From assembly GCA_963709325.1 (NCBI GenBank), contig CAVPVV010000001.1, positions 744,001 to 808,000 of the forward strand: a stretch of DNA of 64,000 bases, given 5' to 3'. Below, one piece after another: positions 56,349-64,000 of this stretch; the stretch's first letter is position 1; the number at the start of each line of letters is the position of its first letter. A program made the translations under genes and the position numbers. The DNA is from VFZN01 sp963709325 (GTDB lineage: Bacteria; Acidobacteriota; Vicinamibacteria; Vicinamibacterales; UBA2999). The notes under the pieces are model-generated. The model was given only the letters and a program-made list of their open reading frames with translations. It was not told the origin of the DNA and made no database searches.

Positions 56349-57269
56349 CTACTTCCCTCGAAACTTCGGCGGCCGTCCCTCGGCCTCCGCGCGCCGGCCT
56401 TCGAGGAAATCCTCGGTCTTATAGAGCGCCGCGTACATCGCATTGGTCCGGGCCAGCGCGTCGGCCTCGACCGGGGTGGTCACGTGCCGCGCCGAGGTCA
56501 GCGTCGCGCGCGTCGACAGCGGAGCGGCCGCAGCGATCTTCCTCGCGATCGCGATCCCGGCTTCCAGCGCGCCTTGCGGCGTGGCTGCGACGAGCTGCGT
56601 GACGCCCATCCGGAGCGACTCTTCGGCGCTCCAGTGATCACCGGTGAGCATGTAGCGCATCGCGTTGCCCCAGCCGGCTTCGCGAACGAAGCGCACCGTC
56701 GCGCCGCCCCCGGGGAAGCGGCCGTGCGTGTTCTCGTCCTGGCCGAAATCGGTGGTGGCCGCGGCGATGCGGACGTCGCACGCGAGATAGATTTCGTGTC
56801 CCAGGTTCCAGGTCTCGCCATGTGCCACGACCACGACCGGCTTGCCGGGAGGTGGCGTCGCCTTGCCGAGAATGTCCACTGTGCCATCGGTTGAAGCCGG
56901 CGGTTGCGCCGACTGCAAGCTGGCCTGGGCCGCATCCACGTCGATGCCACGAGAGAAGCAGTCGCCGTGACCGAAGAGCACCGCGGCGCGGAGCGAAGGA
57001 TCGTGTTCGTAGCCGTAGAAGACTTCGCCCATCCGCCGCCGGGTCGGCCCGTCGAGGCGGTTGCGCATTGACGTCCGGTTGATGCCGATGAGGACGATGT
57101 CGCCGCGCCGTTCGACGGAGATGGGCGGGCTATTCGATAGCGGCACGTCGCCCAGTGTCGTCTCGGGCGGCGCGCCCGGCCCCTGGCCGCGAACTATGGC
57201 AACGGCGGCCGTTGCCGCCGCGGCGGTGAGCAGTGAACGCCGCTGGACCCTGGCTCCGGTGCTACGCAT
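56349..57269 (-). CDS. Tat-exported enoyl-CoA hydratase/crotonase-family protein
   Basis: A 306-residue crotonase-fold protein with a Tat signal (VQRRSLLTAAAATAAVAIVR). Crotonase text: ISVERRGDIVLIGINRTSMR, oxyanion-hole region AAVLFGHGDCFSRGIDVDAA and WNLGHEIYLACDVRIAA. RFPGGGATVRFVREAGWGNA and AEESLRMGVTQLVA follow. GGAGGGAG precedes the ATG. Crotonases normally act on CoA thioesters in the cytoplasm, so export implies a different substrate or a mis-assigned signal. It lies in line with the CxxCH/toroid gene, 206 bp away. Confidence 0.82.
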   Translation of the reverse strand: MRSTGARVQRRSLLTAAAATAAVAIVRGQGPGAPPETTLGDVPLSNSPPISVERRGDIVLIGINRTSMRNRLDGPTRRRMGEVFYGYEHDPSLRAAVLFGHGDCFSRGIDVDAAQASLQSAQPPASTDGTVDILGKATPPPGKPVVVVAHGETWNLGHEIYLACDVRIAAATTDFGQDENTHGRFPGGGATVRFVREAGWGNAMRYMLTGDHWSAEESLRMGVTQLVAATPQGALEAGIAIARKIAAAAPLSTRATLTSARHVTTPVEADALARTNAMYAALYKTEDFLEGRRAEAEGRPPKFRGK

Positions 57270-57446
57270 CGAGTCTCCCTCCGAGATTCCGCGGATTCTA
57301 CCGTGCGAGGGCGCGGCGTAGCTCTGCTTGCGTGAGTTTCGCGATCGGCGCGGTCCGCGACAGCGGTATCCTGTCCCACGCGCCCCCCAAGACGCGCCAT
57401 CGCCATGGTCGTCGACACACGACGCACCTGGGAAAGCAGGTACGGG

Positions 57447-58406
57447 ATGACGATGTTTCGATCCGCGCTAGTGGTTCTGTTCTGCTCCGCGATTGCTGTG
57501 CGGCCGGCTGCCGCAGCCGACATCATCCTCGACGGCGAGGCGGCCTGTGCTTCGCTCGGCGGATGGTGGAGCAGCGAAGGCGACGCGTGCGCCGTGAAGC
57601 ACCTGACGGTGCCTGCCGACATGCGGCTGCTGATACCTGTCGGGGTCACCCTTGCCACCGGCGATCTCGTGATCGACGGCTACCTGGAGATTCGAGGCGG
57701 CTTCGAGCCCACTGGAGAGCTGCTCAATCGCGGCACGTTCGTCACCCGCGCGTTCATCGTCAGCCAGGCTCAGGTTCTCAATCGGGGATCCTGGCTCAAC
57801 GAGGCGACGTTCCTGTCTGATCAGACGGTCGAGAACGACTGGTACTTCGAGAATCGTGGGACGTTCCAGGTTCGCTCGGGCGCTTTCATCAACGTGATGT
57901 TGACCGCAATCGATCCGGGCGGACAGATCTGGAACAGCGGCGGTCGAATGGTGAACGAAGGATACGTTACCAACGCCGGGTATCTCTATAACCCGCCGGG
58001 CGCCACTATCGACAACGCCGGCGTGATCACCACCTACGATGCGACCTTCTTCAACTACGGCAGGACCCTGGGACAGTGCGGCAGCGCGTCGTACGTGCGA
58101 TTCCCCGGTATCCTGGTCGGCAATCCCATCGAGCTGGCGCCATGCACCGCCGCCGATGCGGTCGGGGCGCTTGCCGACTACGTATTCAAGTTAGCGAAGG
58201 AGCGGCTGCTCGACAAGCACGACGGCGTCGACTGGAGAAACCTCCTGAAGAAATCGGCCAAGAGGCTGGAGAAAGGCGAACAGGCCGAGGGGCTCGCGCT
58301 CCTGCAGGCGTTCATCAGGGACGTCCCCGCAAAAACCGGCCCGCCGGTACGCGAGGTACTGTTGGCCCGAGGCTATCGCGCCTTGGAAATCGTGACGACG
58401 CCGTGA
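57447..58406 (+). CDS. Secreted beta-helix-like protein
   Basis: A 319-residue exported protein. Signal peptide MTMFRSALVVLFCSAIAVRP followed by AAAAD. The middle (about 60-220) has regular strands rich in N-x-G, such as GELLNRGTFVTRAFIVSQAQ, LNRGSWLNEATFLSD, YFENRGTFQVRSGAFIN, GRMVNEGYVTNAGYLYN. This is a pattern of right-handed beta-helix/adhesin-type repeats. The C-terminus is helical and Lys/Glu-rich (LLKKSAKRLEKGEQAEGLAL). No catalytic motif. Convergent with bactofilin, 49 bases apart. Confidence 0.7.
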   Translation: MTMFRSALVVLFCSAIAVRPAAAADIILDGEAACASLGGWWSSEGDACAVKHLTVPADMRLLIPVGVTLATGDLVIDGYLEIRGGFEPTGELLNRGTFVTRAFIVSQAQVLNRGSWLNEATFLSDQTVENDWYFENRGTFQVRSGAFINVMLTAIDPGGQIWNSGGRMVNEGYVTNAGYLYNPPGATIDNAGVITTYDATFFNYGRTLGQCGSASYVRFPGILVGNPIELAPCTAADAVGALADYVFKLAKERLLDKHDGVDWRNLLKKSAKRLEKGEQAEGLALLQAFIRDVPAKTGPPVREVLLARGYRALEIVTTP

Positions 58407-58455
58407 CGGAAGGGATCGGGCGGGCCGGATTCGACGCCGGCCCGCCGATGCTGAA

Positions 58456-58797
58456 TCAGGCGACGCCGACCAGGCTTCGCCTTGCCGACGCCACGGGCAT
58501 GTCAATCGTGGCCTTCAACTGTGCGCCATCGGCCACCACGAGCTTCGGCGTGCTCAGGTCGCCCTCGATCACCGCCGTGTTCTTCACTTCCAGCCGTTCC
58601 GTCGCCTCGACGCTGCCTTCGACGTGGCCTGACAGGGTCACTGCCGCCGCCGAGACCACTCCCACCACCTGCGAGCCCGGCGCCAGCGTGAGCGCGCGGC
58701 CCGCCAGCGTGATGCTCCCATCCACGCGCCCGGCGATAACCAGATCCTCACCGCCGGAAATATCACCCTTAATCACAATCGACTGCCCGTTGATCAT
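58456..58797 (-). CDS. Bactofilin (polymer-forming cytoskeletal protein)
   Basis: A 113-residue bactofilin. It forms filaments from a beta-helix core and acts in cell shape or localisation at the inner membrane face. The repeat rungs are visible: IKGDISGGEDLVIAGRVDGS, LTLAPGSQVVGVVSAAAVTL, HVEGSVEATERLEVKNTAV, and IEGDLSTPKLVVADGAQLK. The ATG at 58797 (MINGQSIVIKGD) is the usual start. An upstream in-frame ATG adds ten residues. Confidence 0.88.
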   Translation of the reverse strand: MINGQSIVIKGDISGGEDLVIAGRVDGSITLAGRALTLAPGSQVVGVVSAAAVTLSGHVEGSVEATERLEVKNTAVIEGDLSTPKLVVADGAQLKATIDMPVASARRSLVGVA

Positions 58798-58954
58798 CCA
58801 TGCCCTCCAGGCCGCGGGGAATGGCAAACGCCGGGCCGGACGCAGTTGACTGCGGAACGCCCAGCAATTGGACAGGAACCCACTTCTCCACGGCCGCGGC
58901 GAAACGCAATTCTGTCATGAGGCTAACAACTCTGTACGCGTCGTTGCACGCTGT

Positions 58955-58984
58955 TTGACAGCGTTGCCGCAACGGGCCTTTACT
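58955..58984 (+). promoter_or_regulatory. Sigma-70-like promoter of the lipocalin-like gene
   Basis: TTGACA (58955-58960), 18-base spacer, TTTACT (58979-58984). The ATG at 58990 follows five bases later, so transcription would begin at or beside the start codon. Confidence 0.55.
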
Positions 58985-58989
58985 GACGC

Positions 58990-59511
58990 ATGCCGATCGC
59001 GCGCGAGACTGCCGTCCGAGTAGCGTTGTTCATGTCCGTGTTCGCGCTGGCCTCCTGCGCGCCGTCGCCACAGACCACCCGCGATCGCATGCTCGGCGCC
59101 TGGGAGCTGCGCTCCCGCACCGTCAAGAGCGCCGGCGGGGACACGATTGCCGACCCGATCCTCGGCGCCAAGCCGCTCGGACGTCTTTATTACCACGCGA
59201 GCGGCCGCATGGGACTGCAGATGATGCGGCAGGGCCGGCAACAGGCGCTCACCGTTCCGGAAGACGCGGACCAGGCGAAGAACGCGCGAATCGTCACCGG
59301 CTACGACTCGTACTTCGGCACGTTCGCGGTCGATGACGCGGCCGGCACCGTCACCCACCATGTCGAAGGCTCGCTGTTCCCCGAAGATCTCGGGAAGGAC
59401 TTCACGCGGCGCTTTCGCCTGGACGGCGACACCTTCGAACTGAGTTTCACCTCGCCGGACACGGGCAGCGGCGCCATCACCCGCACGCTCGTCTTCCAGC
59501 GCGCCCGCTGA
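58990..59511 (+). CDS. Lipocalin-like lipoprotein
   Basis: A 173-residue predicted lipoprotein. The signal ends in the lipobox LASC (FMSVFALASCAPSPQ). The body matches the small lipocalin-like domain: LGAWELRSRTVKSAGG with the G-x-W motif, then GRLYYHASGRMGLQMMRQGR, TGYDSYFGTFAVDDAAGTVT and HHVEGSLFPEDLGKDFTRRF. It may bind a small hydrophobic ligand in the periplasm. Probably leaderless. It is upstream of, but separately promoted from, the PadR gene. Confidence 0.8.
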   Translation: MPIARETAVRVALFMSVFALASCAPSPQTTRDRMLGAWELRSRTVKSAGGDTIADPILGAKPLGRLYYHASGRMGLQMMRQGRQQALTVPEDADQAKNARIVTGYDSYFGTFAVDDAAGTVTHHVEGSLFPEDLGKDFTRRFRLDGDTFELSFTSPDTGSGAITRTLVFQRAR

Positions 59512-59555
59512 TCGCCAGACGAGACCCCCCGCGGCCAGCGGCTTGGCACCCCCCC

Positions 59556-59585
59556 TTGACCGAACGGGCCGTGCGGCTGTATATG
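59556..59585 (+). promoter_or_regulatory. Promoter of padR-ADOP pair
   Basis: TTGACC (59556-59561), 18-base spacer, TATATG (59580-59585). Its -10 region overlaps the left half of the ATGT-N9-ACAT palindrome. Confidence 0.6.
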
Positions 59586-59599
59586 TCGATCATCGACAT
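59583..59599. promoter_or_regulatory. PadR operator (ATGT-N9-ACAT palindrome)
   Basis: ATGTCGATCATCGACAT, a perfect dyad around a single central base. It covers the end of the -10 box, the expected transcription start and the first two bases of the padR ATG. ATGT/ACAT dyads are the known binding motif of PadR proteins, so autorepression is expected. Confidence 0.7.
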
Positions 59600-59933
59600 G
59601 TCGAAAGATAAAGCCGACCTGCCCTACGGCACCCTCGATCTCCTCGTGCTCCAGACGCTGCAGACCATGGGACCGCTGCACGGCTACGCGATCGCCCGTC
59701 GCATCGAGCAGGTCTCCGGCAGCCTCCGACTCAGCCAAGGATCGCTGTATCCGGCCTTGATCCGGCTGGAGCAGCAAGGCTGGATTGGGACGAAACGCGG
59801 CATCTCGGAGACCAACCGGCAGGTGAAGGTCTACTCGCTCACGCGATCGGGCGAAAAGCAGCTCCAGGTGGAAGTCGAACGCTGGGAGCAGGCCTCGGCC
59901 CTGGTGGCGCGCGTGCTGGGGGCCAGGCCATGA
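59598..59933 (+). CDS. PadR-family regulator
   Basis: Winged-helix PadR repressor, 111 residues. MSKDKADLPYGTLDLLVLQT, MGPLHGYAIARRIEQVSG, QGSLYPALIRLEQQGWIGTK (recognition helix and wing) and YSLTRSGEKQLQVEVERWEQ are the family blocks. ATG 59598 was chosen as the family start (MSK..DL..GTLDLLIL). Upstream ATGs would lie on the -10/operator. The stop overlaps the ADOP permease start (ATGA), the standard pairing in Acidobacteriota, where PadR controls the permease. Confidence 0.92.
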   Translation: MSKDKADLPYGTLDLLVLQTLQTMGPLHGYAIARRIEQVSGSLRLSQGSLYPALIRLEQQGWIGTKRGISETNRQVKVYSLTRSGEKQLQVEVERWEQASALVARVLGARP

Positions 59934-62590
59934 GCCTTCGTCGCTACCTGGCGCGAGCCATCGCTCTTTTTCGCGGACGGCGGCTCGATCGAGAGCTGGA
60001 CGACGAGATCGCCGCGCACCTCGAACTGGCCGAACACGAGGCGAGAGCGCGCGGTCTCGATCCGGTCGCGGCGCGCCAGCAGGCCCTGCGGGCCTTCGGC
60101 GGCGTCGACCAGATGAAAGAGCAGCACCGCGACGTGCGCAGCGTGCGCTGGGCGGAGAACATCGCCCGCGACGTGCGATACGGCATTGCCGGGCTGCGGC
60201 GCGATCCCCTGTTTGCGGTGGTCGCCATCGGTGTGCTCGCGCTTGGCATCGGCGCCAACGTCGCCGTCTTCAGCCTGGTGGACGCCGTGCTGTTCAGGCC
60301 GCTGCCGTTTCCTCAGCCGGATCGCCTGGTCCGGTGGTGGGAGGCGCCGACGCCGACGAGCACGAACTCCACCACGGTGCTGAACTTCACCTCGATCGCG
60401 CGCCTTTCCCAATCGTTCGACGCGCTCTCGGCCGAGGCGCGGACCTCCGCGACCGCGGTGATCGAAGGCGAGCCCGTTCGCCTGCAGGGACGGCTCGTGT
60501 CAGCGGATCACTTCCGGGTCTTTGGTGTCATCCCGGTGCTGGGACGTGGTTTCATCGCAGAGGAGGATCGCGCCGGCGGTCCGGCTGTCGTCGTGATCAG
60601 CCATGCCGCATGGCAGACACGGTTTGGCGGCGATCCGGCCATCCTCGAGCGGACGCTCCTGCTCGATAACGTGCCCCATCAGATCGTGGGCGTGCTGCCG
60701 GCCGGCGCATTCGATCGCGACAAGGCGCGGCCGCAAGACGATGCTTCGAGCTTCTGGAAGCCGCAGGCGTTCACCGAGGCGCAACTCGCGGCCGGGTCGC
60801 ATTGGCTGAATCCGGTCGGGCGCCTGAAGCCTGGGATCTCGATCGAGGCGGCCAGAGCCGATCTGCTCGCGGCGCGCCAACAGATCGACGACGTCATTCC
60901 GGCCTGGAAGAAGAACTGGAGCGTGGTCCTCGAGCCATACGACGAGCGGCTGGTGGAGCCGCGGTTCCGGCAGGCGCTCTATGTCGCGCTGGCCGGGGTG
61001 GTCGTGGTGCTGGCCATCGCGTGCGCCAACCTGACGAACCTGCTGCTCGCGAGGGGCGTCGCCCGTCAGAAGGAGCTTGCCGTCAGGGCCGCGCTCGGCG
61101 CCGGGCGCCACAGGATGGTTGCGCAACTGCTGACCGAGGCATCGGTGCTCGGGATCCTCGGAGCGGCGGCCGGAACCGTGCTCGCCGAGGTACTGATCAG
61201 GGCTGCGGTGCCGCTGCTTCCGGCCGAAATGCCCTACACGGCCGACCTTCGGATCGATTCGCGCGCCCTCGCCTGGGCAGCGGCGCTCGGGGTGTTCGTG
61301 TCCATGGCAGTTGGCATCCTGCCGGCGCTGCGCCTGTCGCGAGGGTCGCTTGCGACATCGCTCAATGAATCGTCGCGCGGGTCCTCGTCGGCGAACGATC
61401 GTGTCCGGCGGGTGATCGTCGGCGCAACCGTCGCCGCGTCGCTGGTCCTGGTGTGCAGCTCGTTCCTGCTGTTCAAGAGCCTGGTGCGCCTGCAGCAGGT
61501 GGACATCGGCGTACGAGCGCCGCGGGTGCTGGCGGCGTCAGTCGATATCTCACGCGAGGCGTATCCGACACCCGAGGCTGCATCGGCGTTCTACCGCCGC
61601 TTCGTCGAACGGGTGCGCGCGTTGCCGGGCGTCGAGAACGCGTCGCTCTCGGCGGACTTGCCGCTGGAAGGTACCGGCGGCGAGTACCTTCGCATTCCTG
61701 GACGTGACGCGGATCGATTGACTGTCCGCTTCAAGCGTGCCGGCGACGCGTACTTCGAGACACTCGGGATTCCGGTGATCGCCGGCCGGACGTTCACCGA
61801 GAGCGATCGTGGCGGTGGTGAGCTCGTCGCGATCGTCAACGAGGCGCTGGCAGGGGATCTGCGGCGGACCTTTGGTCTCACGGATCCGGTCGGCCAGCTG
61901 GTCGAACTGCCCGTTATCGGTTACGCCAGTCCGACCGTTCGCCGTCCGATGCGCGTCGTTGGCATTGTTGGCAACGAGCGGGTGCGCCCGGATCTGAGAG
62001 CCGCGGCCGATGGGATCGCCTACGTGCCGCTGGCCCAGGCGCCGATCCTGTGGCTCAAGCTGGCGGCACGGGTCGCGGGAGAGCCGCTCAGCGTCGCGCC
62101 AGCCGCGCGCGCGGTGTTGCGCGAGATCGATGCCCGCGTCGCCCTTGCCGACGTCCAGACGATCGACGACATCAAGGACCGGAGCCTGTCGGGGCTGCGC
62201 GAGCCGGCGTGGCTGATCGGCCTGTTCGCGGCACTGGCGACCGCGCTCGCCGCGCTCGGGCTGTACGGCGTCGTCGCGCATGCCGTCTCGGCGCGGCGTC
62301 GCGAAATCGGCGTGCGGATGGCGCTTGGCGCCGGTGGGGGCGACGTCATCCGGCTGGTGTTGCACAACGTCGTCATCACCGTCGCGGTGGGCACGCTGGC
62401 CGGGCTGGTTGGCTCCGTCGCCGCGACCCGGATCACGCAGAGCTTGTTGTTCGAAGTCTCGAGCGTGGACCCGGCGGCATTTGCCGTGGCGGCCATCGGT
62501 CTGCTGACCGTGGCGCTGATCGCCGCCGCCGTCCCGGCGCGACGGGCCGTAGGCGTCGACCCGACCATCGCGCTGCGATCCGACGGTTGA
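59930..62590 (+). CDS. ADOP-type permease with N-terminal prefix domain
   Basis: An 886-residue FtsX/MacB-like permease. Residues 1-75 are the ADOP prefix domain (RRLDRELDDEIAAHLELAEH, RQQALRAFGGVDQMKE). Two FtsX modules follow: VVAIGVLALGIGANVAVFSL; LYVALAGVVVVLAIACANLT; IVGATVAASLVLVCSSFLLF; and the last with LIGLFAALATALAALGLYGV. It ends ARRREIGVRMALGAGGGDVI and PARRAVGVDPTIALRSDG. It probably takes part in ATP-driven export or signalling with a separately encoded ATPase, absent here. Coupled to padR by a four-base overlap. Confidence 0.92.
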   Translation: MSLRRYLARAIALFRGRRLDRELDDEIAAHLELAEHEARARGLDPVAARQQALRAFGGVDQMKEQHRDVRSVRWAENIARDVRYGIAGLRRDPLFAVVAIGVLALGIGANVAVFSLVDAVLFRPLPFPQPDRLVRWWEAPTPTSTNSTTVLNFTSIARLSQSFDALSAEARTSATAVIEGEPVRLQGRLVSADHFRVFGVIPVLGRGFIAEEDRAGGPAVVVISHAAWQTRFGGDPAILERTLLLDNVPHQIVGVLPAGAFDRDKARPQDDASSFWKPQAFTEAQLAAGSHWLNPVGRLKPGISIEAARADLLAARQQIDDVIPAWKKNWSVVLEPYDERLVEPRFRQALYVALAGVVVVLAIACANLTNLLLARGVARQKELAVRAALGAGRHRMVAQLLTEASVLGILGAAAGTVLAEVLIRAAVPLLPAEMPYTADLRIDSRALAWAAALGVFVSMAVGILPALRLSRGSLATSLNESSRGSSSANDRVRRVIVGATVAASLVLVCSSFLLFKSLVRLQQVDIGVRAPRVLAASVDISREAYPTPEAASAFYRRFVERVRALPGVENASLSADLPLEGTGGEYLRIPGRDADRLTVRFKRAGDAYFETLGIPVIAGRTFTESDRGGGELVAIVNEALAGDLRRTFGLTDPVGQLVELPVIGYASPTVRRPMRVVGIVGNERVRPDLRAAADGIAYVPLAQAPILWLKLAARVAGEPLSVAPAARAVLREIDARVALADVQTIDDIKDRSLSGLREPAWLIGLFAALATALAALGLYGVVAHAVSARRREIGVRMALGAGGGDVIRLVLHNVVITVAVGTLAGLVGSVAATRITQSLLFEVSSVDPAAFAVAAIGLLTVALIAAAVPARRAVGVDPTIALRSDG

Positions 62591-62607
62591 TTCGCGTGGA
62601 CCAGGCG

Positions 62608-64000
62608 CTACTGTCCCTGACGTGAGAGCACGCGCGCAGCCGGAAGGTGATCCCGATCGACGATCACCCCGTCCTTCATCACCGTCGAAACCTTGCGCAG
62701 GTTCTTGATGTCGTCGAGCGGGCTGGCGTCGAGGACGATCAGATCCGCGCGCTTGCCCGTCTCGATTGTGCCGAACTGGTCGAGGCCGCGTGCTGCAATC
62801 GCGCCGTTTTTGGTTCCGGCCACGATTGCCTGCGCCGGCGTCATGCCCAGCTCCACGAGCCCCTCGATGGCCATCACCGTGCCGATGCCGTGATCCTGGC
62901 TGCGCGGCTTCGGGCTCCGCGCGAATTCCGGCGCGGACGCCCAGTAGCTGTCGGTGCCGACCGTGACGACGGCGCCGGCCTTGACCAACGTTTGTGCATT
63001 CTTGCGGCGCATTTCCAGTTCGAGGCCTTCTTCCGCCTGTTTCTGACGAACCTCCGCTGCCGTCTTCGGGCGCGCGGGAGTGCCGGCGCTGTTCTTCTCC
63101 GATTCAGCGCGTTTCTTCGCCGCTTCCTCCGCGTCCTTCAAGTGCTTCGTCCATGCCTCGCCGGTAATCGTGCTGGCGAGCATTGAGCAGACGATCTTCT
63201 TCTCGATGATGGCCTGCACCAGCGGTGCGGGCAGCTCGCGCGGGCCGAGGAGCTCCGGGTGCTGGATGAGGTCGATCCCGGCCGCGATCGACATGCGAAG
63301 GCCGTCGGCAGTGGTCGCGTGTGTCTCCGCCGCCTTGCCGCGGGCGTGCGTCTCGTCCACGATCACCTTCTGCGCTTCCGGCGAGAAGCCGACGAAGGCC
63401 GGGCGCGCGAAGTGCGCGGTGCCGCCGTACTTCAGGAAGTCCGGCCCCTTGTCCAGATAGGCGCGGATCGCGGTGCGCAGCTCCTCCGGCGTCATGTCCA
63501 CGAGGTCTTCGCCGGCGCCTTGTGAGACCTCGTCGTTCACCTGTTCCTGGAAGAGCGTGAGTCCCTGCTCGCGAATCAGGCTGAAGCTGACCGAGTAGGG
63601 GCCGCCCCACCCGACGATGTTGCCGGCCGCCATGATCCGGGCGCCGGTCGCTCGACCCGCGGCGATGTCGTCCCTAACCGCCGTCAGCGGCGGCAAGACG
63701 CCATAGCTGTCGCGCACAGTGGTGACGCCGTGCCGCAGATCGATCTGCGCGGCTTCGAGGACGATCTCCTTCTGGCGAGGGTGATATTTCGCCAGCGTCT
63801 CGTAGCGATCGGCCACGCCGCCGTAGAGTGACAGATGGACGTTTGTGTCAATCATGCCCGGCATCACGAACTTGCCGGCCGCGTCCACGACGCGCGCGCC
63901 AGGCGGAATCTGAACCTGGGCCCGCGGTCCCGCCGCGCGAATGCGCCCGTCGGCAACCACGACGACGGAGTCTGCGACGGGCGGTCCGCCGTTGCCGTCG
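62608..64000 (-). CDS. Amidohydrolase (imidazolonepropionase-like), N-terminus beyond window
   Basis: Metal-dependent amidohydrolase, 464 codons visible, with the 5' end beyond the window (frame open through DGNGGPPVADSVVVVADGRI). Blocks: VVDAAGKFVMPGMIDTNVHL, GVTTVRDSYGVLPPLTAVRD, KYGGTAHFARPAFVGFSPEA, ETHATTADGLRMSIAAGIDL (His), and VVTVGTDSYW with the catalytic Asp. GTKNGAIAARGLDQFGTIET and GKRADLIVLDASPL, the family C-terminus, come last. The usual metal motif HxH reads NVH here. It is perhaps an exported peptidase or imidazolonepropionase relative. It ends 17 bases from the convergent ADOP permease stop. Confidence 0.85.
   Translation of the reverse strand, partial: DGNGGPPVADSVVVVADGRIRAAGPRAQVQIPPGARVVDAAGKFVMPGMIDTNVHLSLYGGVADRYETLAKYHPRQKEIVLEAAQIDLRHGVTTVRDSYGVLPPLTAVRDDIAAGRATGARIMAAGNIVGWGGPYSVSFSLIREQGLTLFQEQVNDEVSQGAGEDLVDMTPEELRTAIRAYLDKGPDFLKYGGTAHFARPAFVGFSPEAQKVIVDETHARGKAAETHATTADGLRMSIAAGIDLIQHPELLGPRELPAPLVQAIIEKKIVCSMLASTITGEAWTKHLKDAEEAAKKRAESEKNSAGTPARPKTAAEVRQKQAEEGLELEMRRKNAQTLVKAGAVVTVGTDSYWASAPEFARSPKPRSQDHGIGTVMAIEGLVELGMTPAQAIVAGTKNGAIAARGLDQFGTIETGKRADLIVLDASPLDDIKNLRKVSTVMKDGVIVDRDHLPAARVLSRQGQ

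Overview
The window is high-GC bacterial chromosome. The gene set points to Acidobacteriota, most likely a Vicinamibacteria-like soil lineage. The clues are: large FtsX/MacB-type 'ADOP' permeases (one coupled to a PadR regulator), a CarboxypepD_reg/TonB-type outer-membrane receptor, an XrtA/PEP-CTERM-style exopolysaccharide gene block, pirins, an S9 peptidase, and several Tat-exported versions of enzyme families that are usually cytosolic. The taxonomic call is inference from gene content; there is no rRNA in the window.

Layout. 0-2.7 kb: 5' part of a TonB-type receptor gene (minus), divergent from a PAP2 phosphatase. 3.7-9.4 kb (minus): a polysaccharide block in transcription order chain-length determinant, BY-kinase-like protein, ExeA-like ATPase, heparinase II/III, with a candidate sigma-54 promoter upstream. 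9.6-14.4 kb: small housekeeping genes (DUF4412-like, pirin, DUF3052, OsmC, FtsB-like, ribbon-helix-helix, cutA). 14.4-17.5 kb: two divergent sigma-54 activators sharing an unusual C-terminus, one with a free-standing receiver protein behind it. 17.7-33 kb: Cys/Met PLP enzyme, RsbU-type phosphatase translationally coupled to a DUF2007-RNase III fusion, hutH/hutU with a coupled ATPase, purA, PilZ protein, ABC exporter, ppk1. 33.3-38.1 kb (plus): a compact five-gene cluster (two HisC-like aminotransferases, an HD-domain protein, an ACMSD-like amidohydrolase, a cupin) whose first three products carry twin-arginine motifs. 38.1-44.3 kb: secreted protein, pirin, S9 peptidase, Tat-exported alanine racemase, beta-propeller.

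44.4-49.7 kb is a decaying mobile island beside tRNA-Glu(TTC). It holds a truncated serine recombinase whose last codons are antisense to the tRNA, two damaged copies of an HGGxSTG-type gene (one split by about 2.25 kb of cargo), a DUF1353 gene, a truncated ATP-dependent DNA ligase and secreted proteins. 49.7-64 kb returns to chromosome-like content: TetR with paired palindromes, TMEM175-like protein, two ADOP permeases, a secreted CxxCH/toroid protein, an exported crotonase, bactofilin, a PadR switch with an ATGT-N9-ACAT operator, and a partial amidohydrolase.

Two features cut across the window. First, many conserved genes (wzz-like, both sigma-54 activators, metB-like, hutU, purA, ABC ATPase, ppk1, ligase and others) are broken by single-base indels; in hutU this is an extra base in a run of six C/G. 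This looks more like assembly error than decay, except inside the island. Second, convergent gene junctions repeatedly carry short-unit (7-8 bp) tandem or inverted repeats. Several starts sit directly behind a -10 box without a Shine-Dalgarno, suggesting leaderless or near-leaderless mRNAs.
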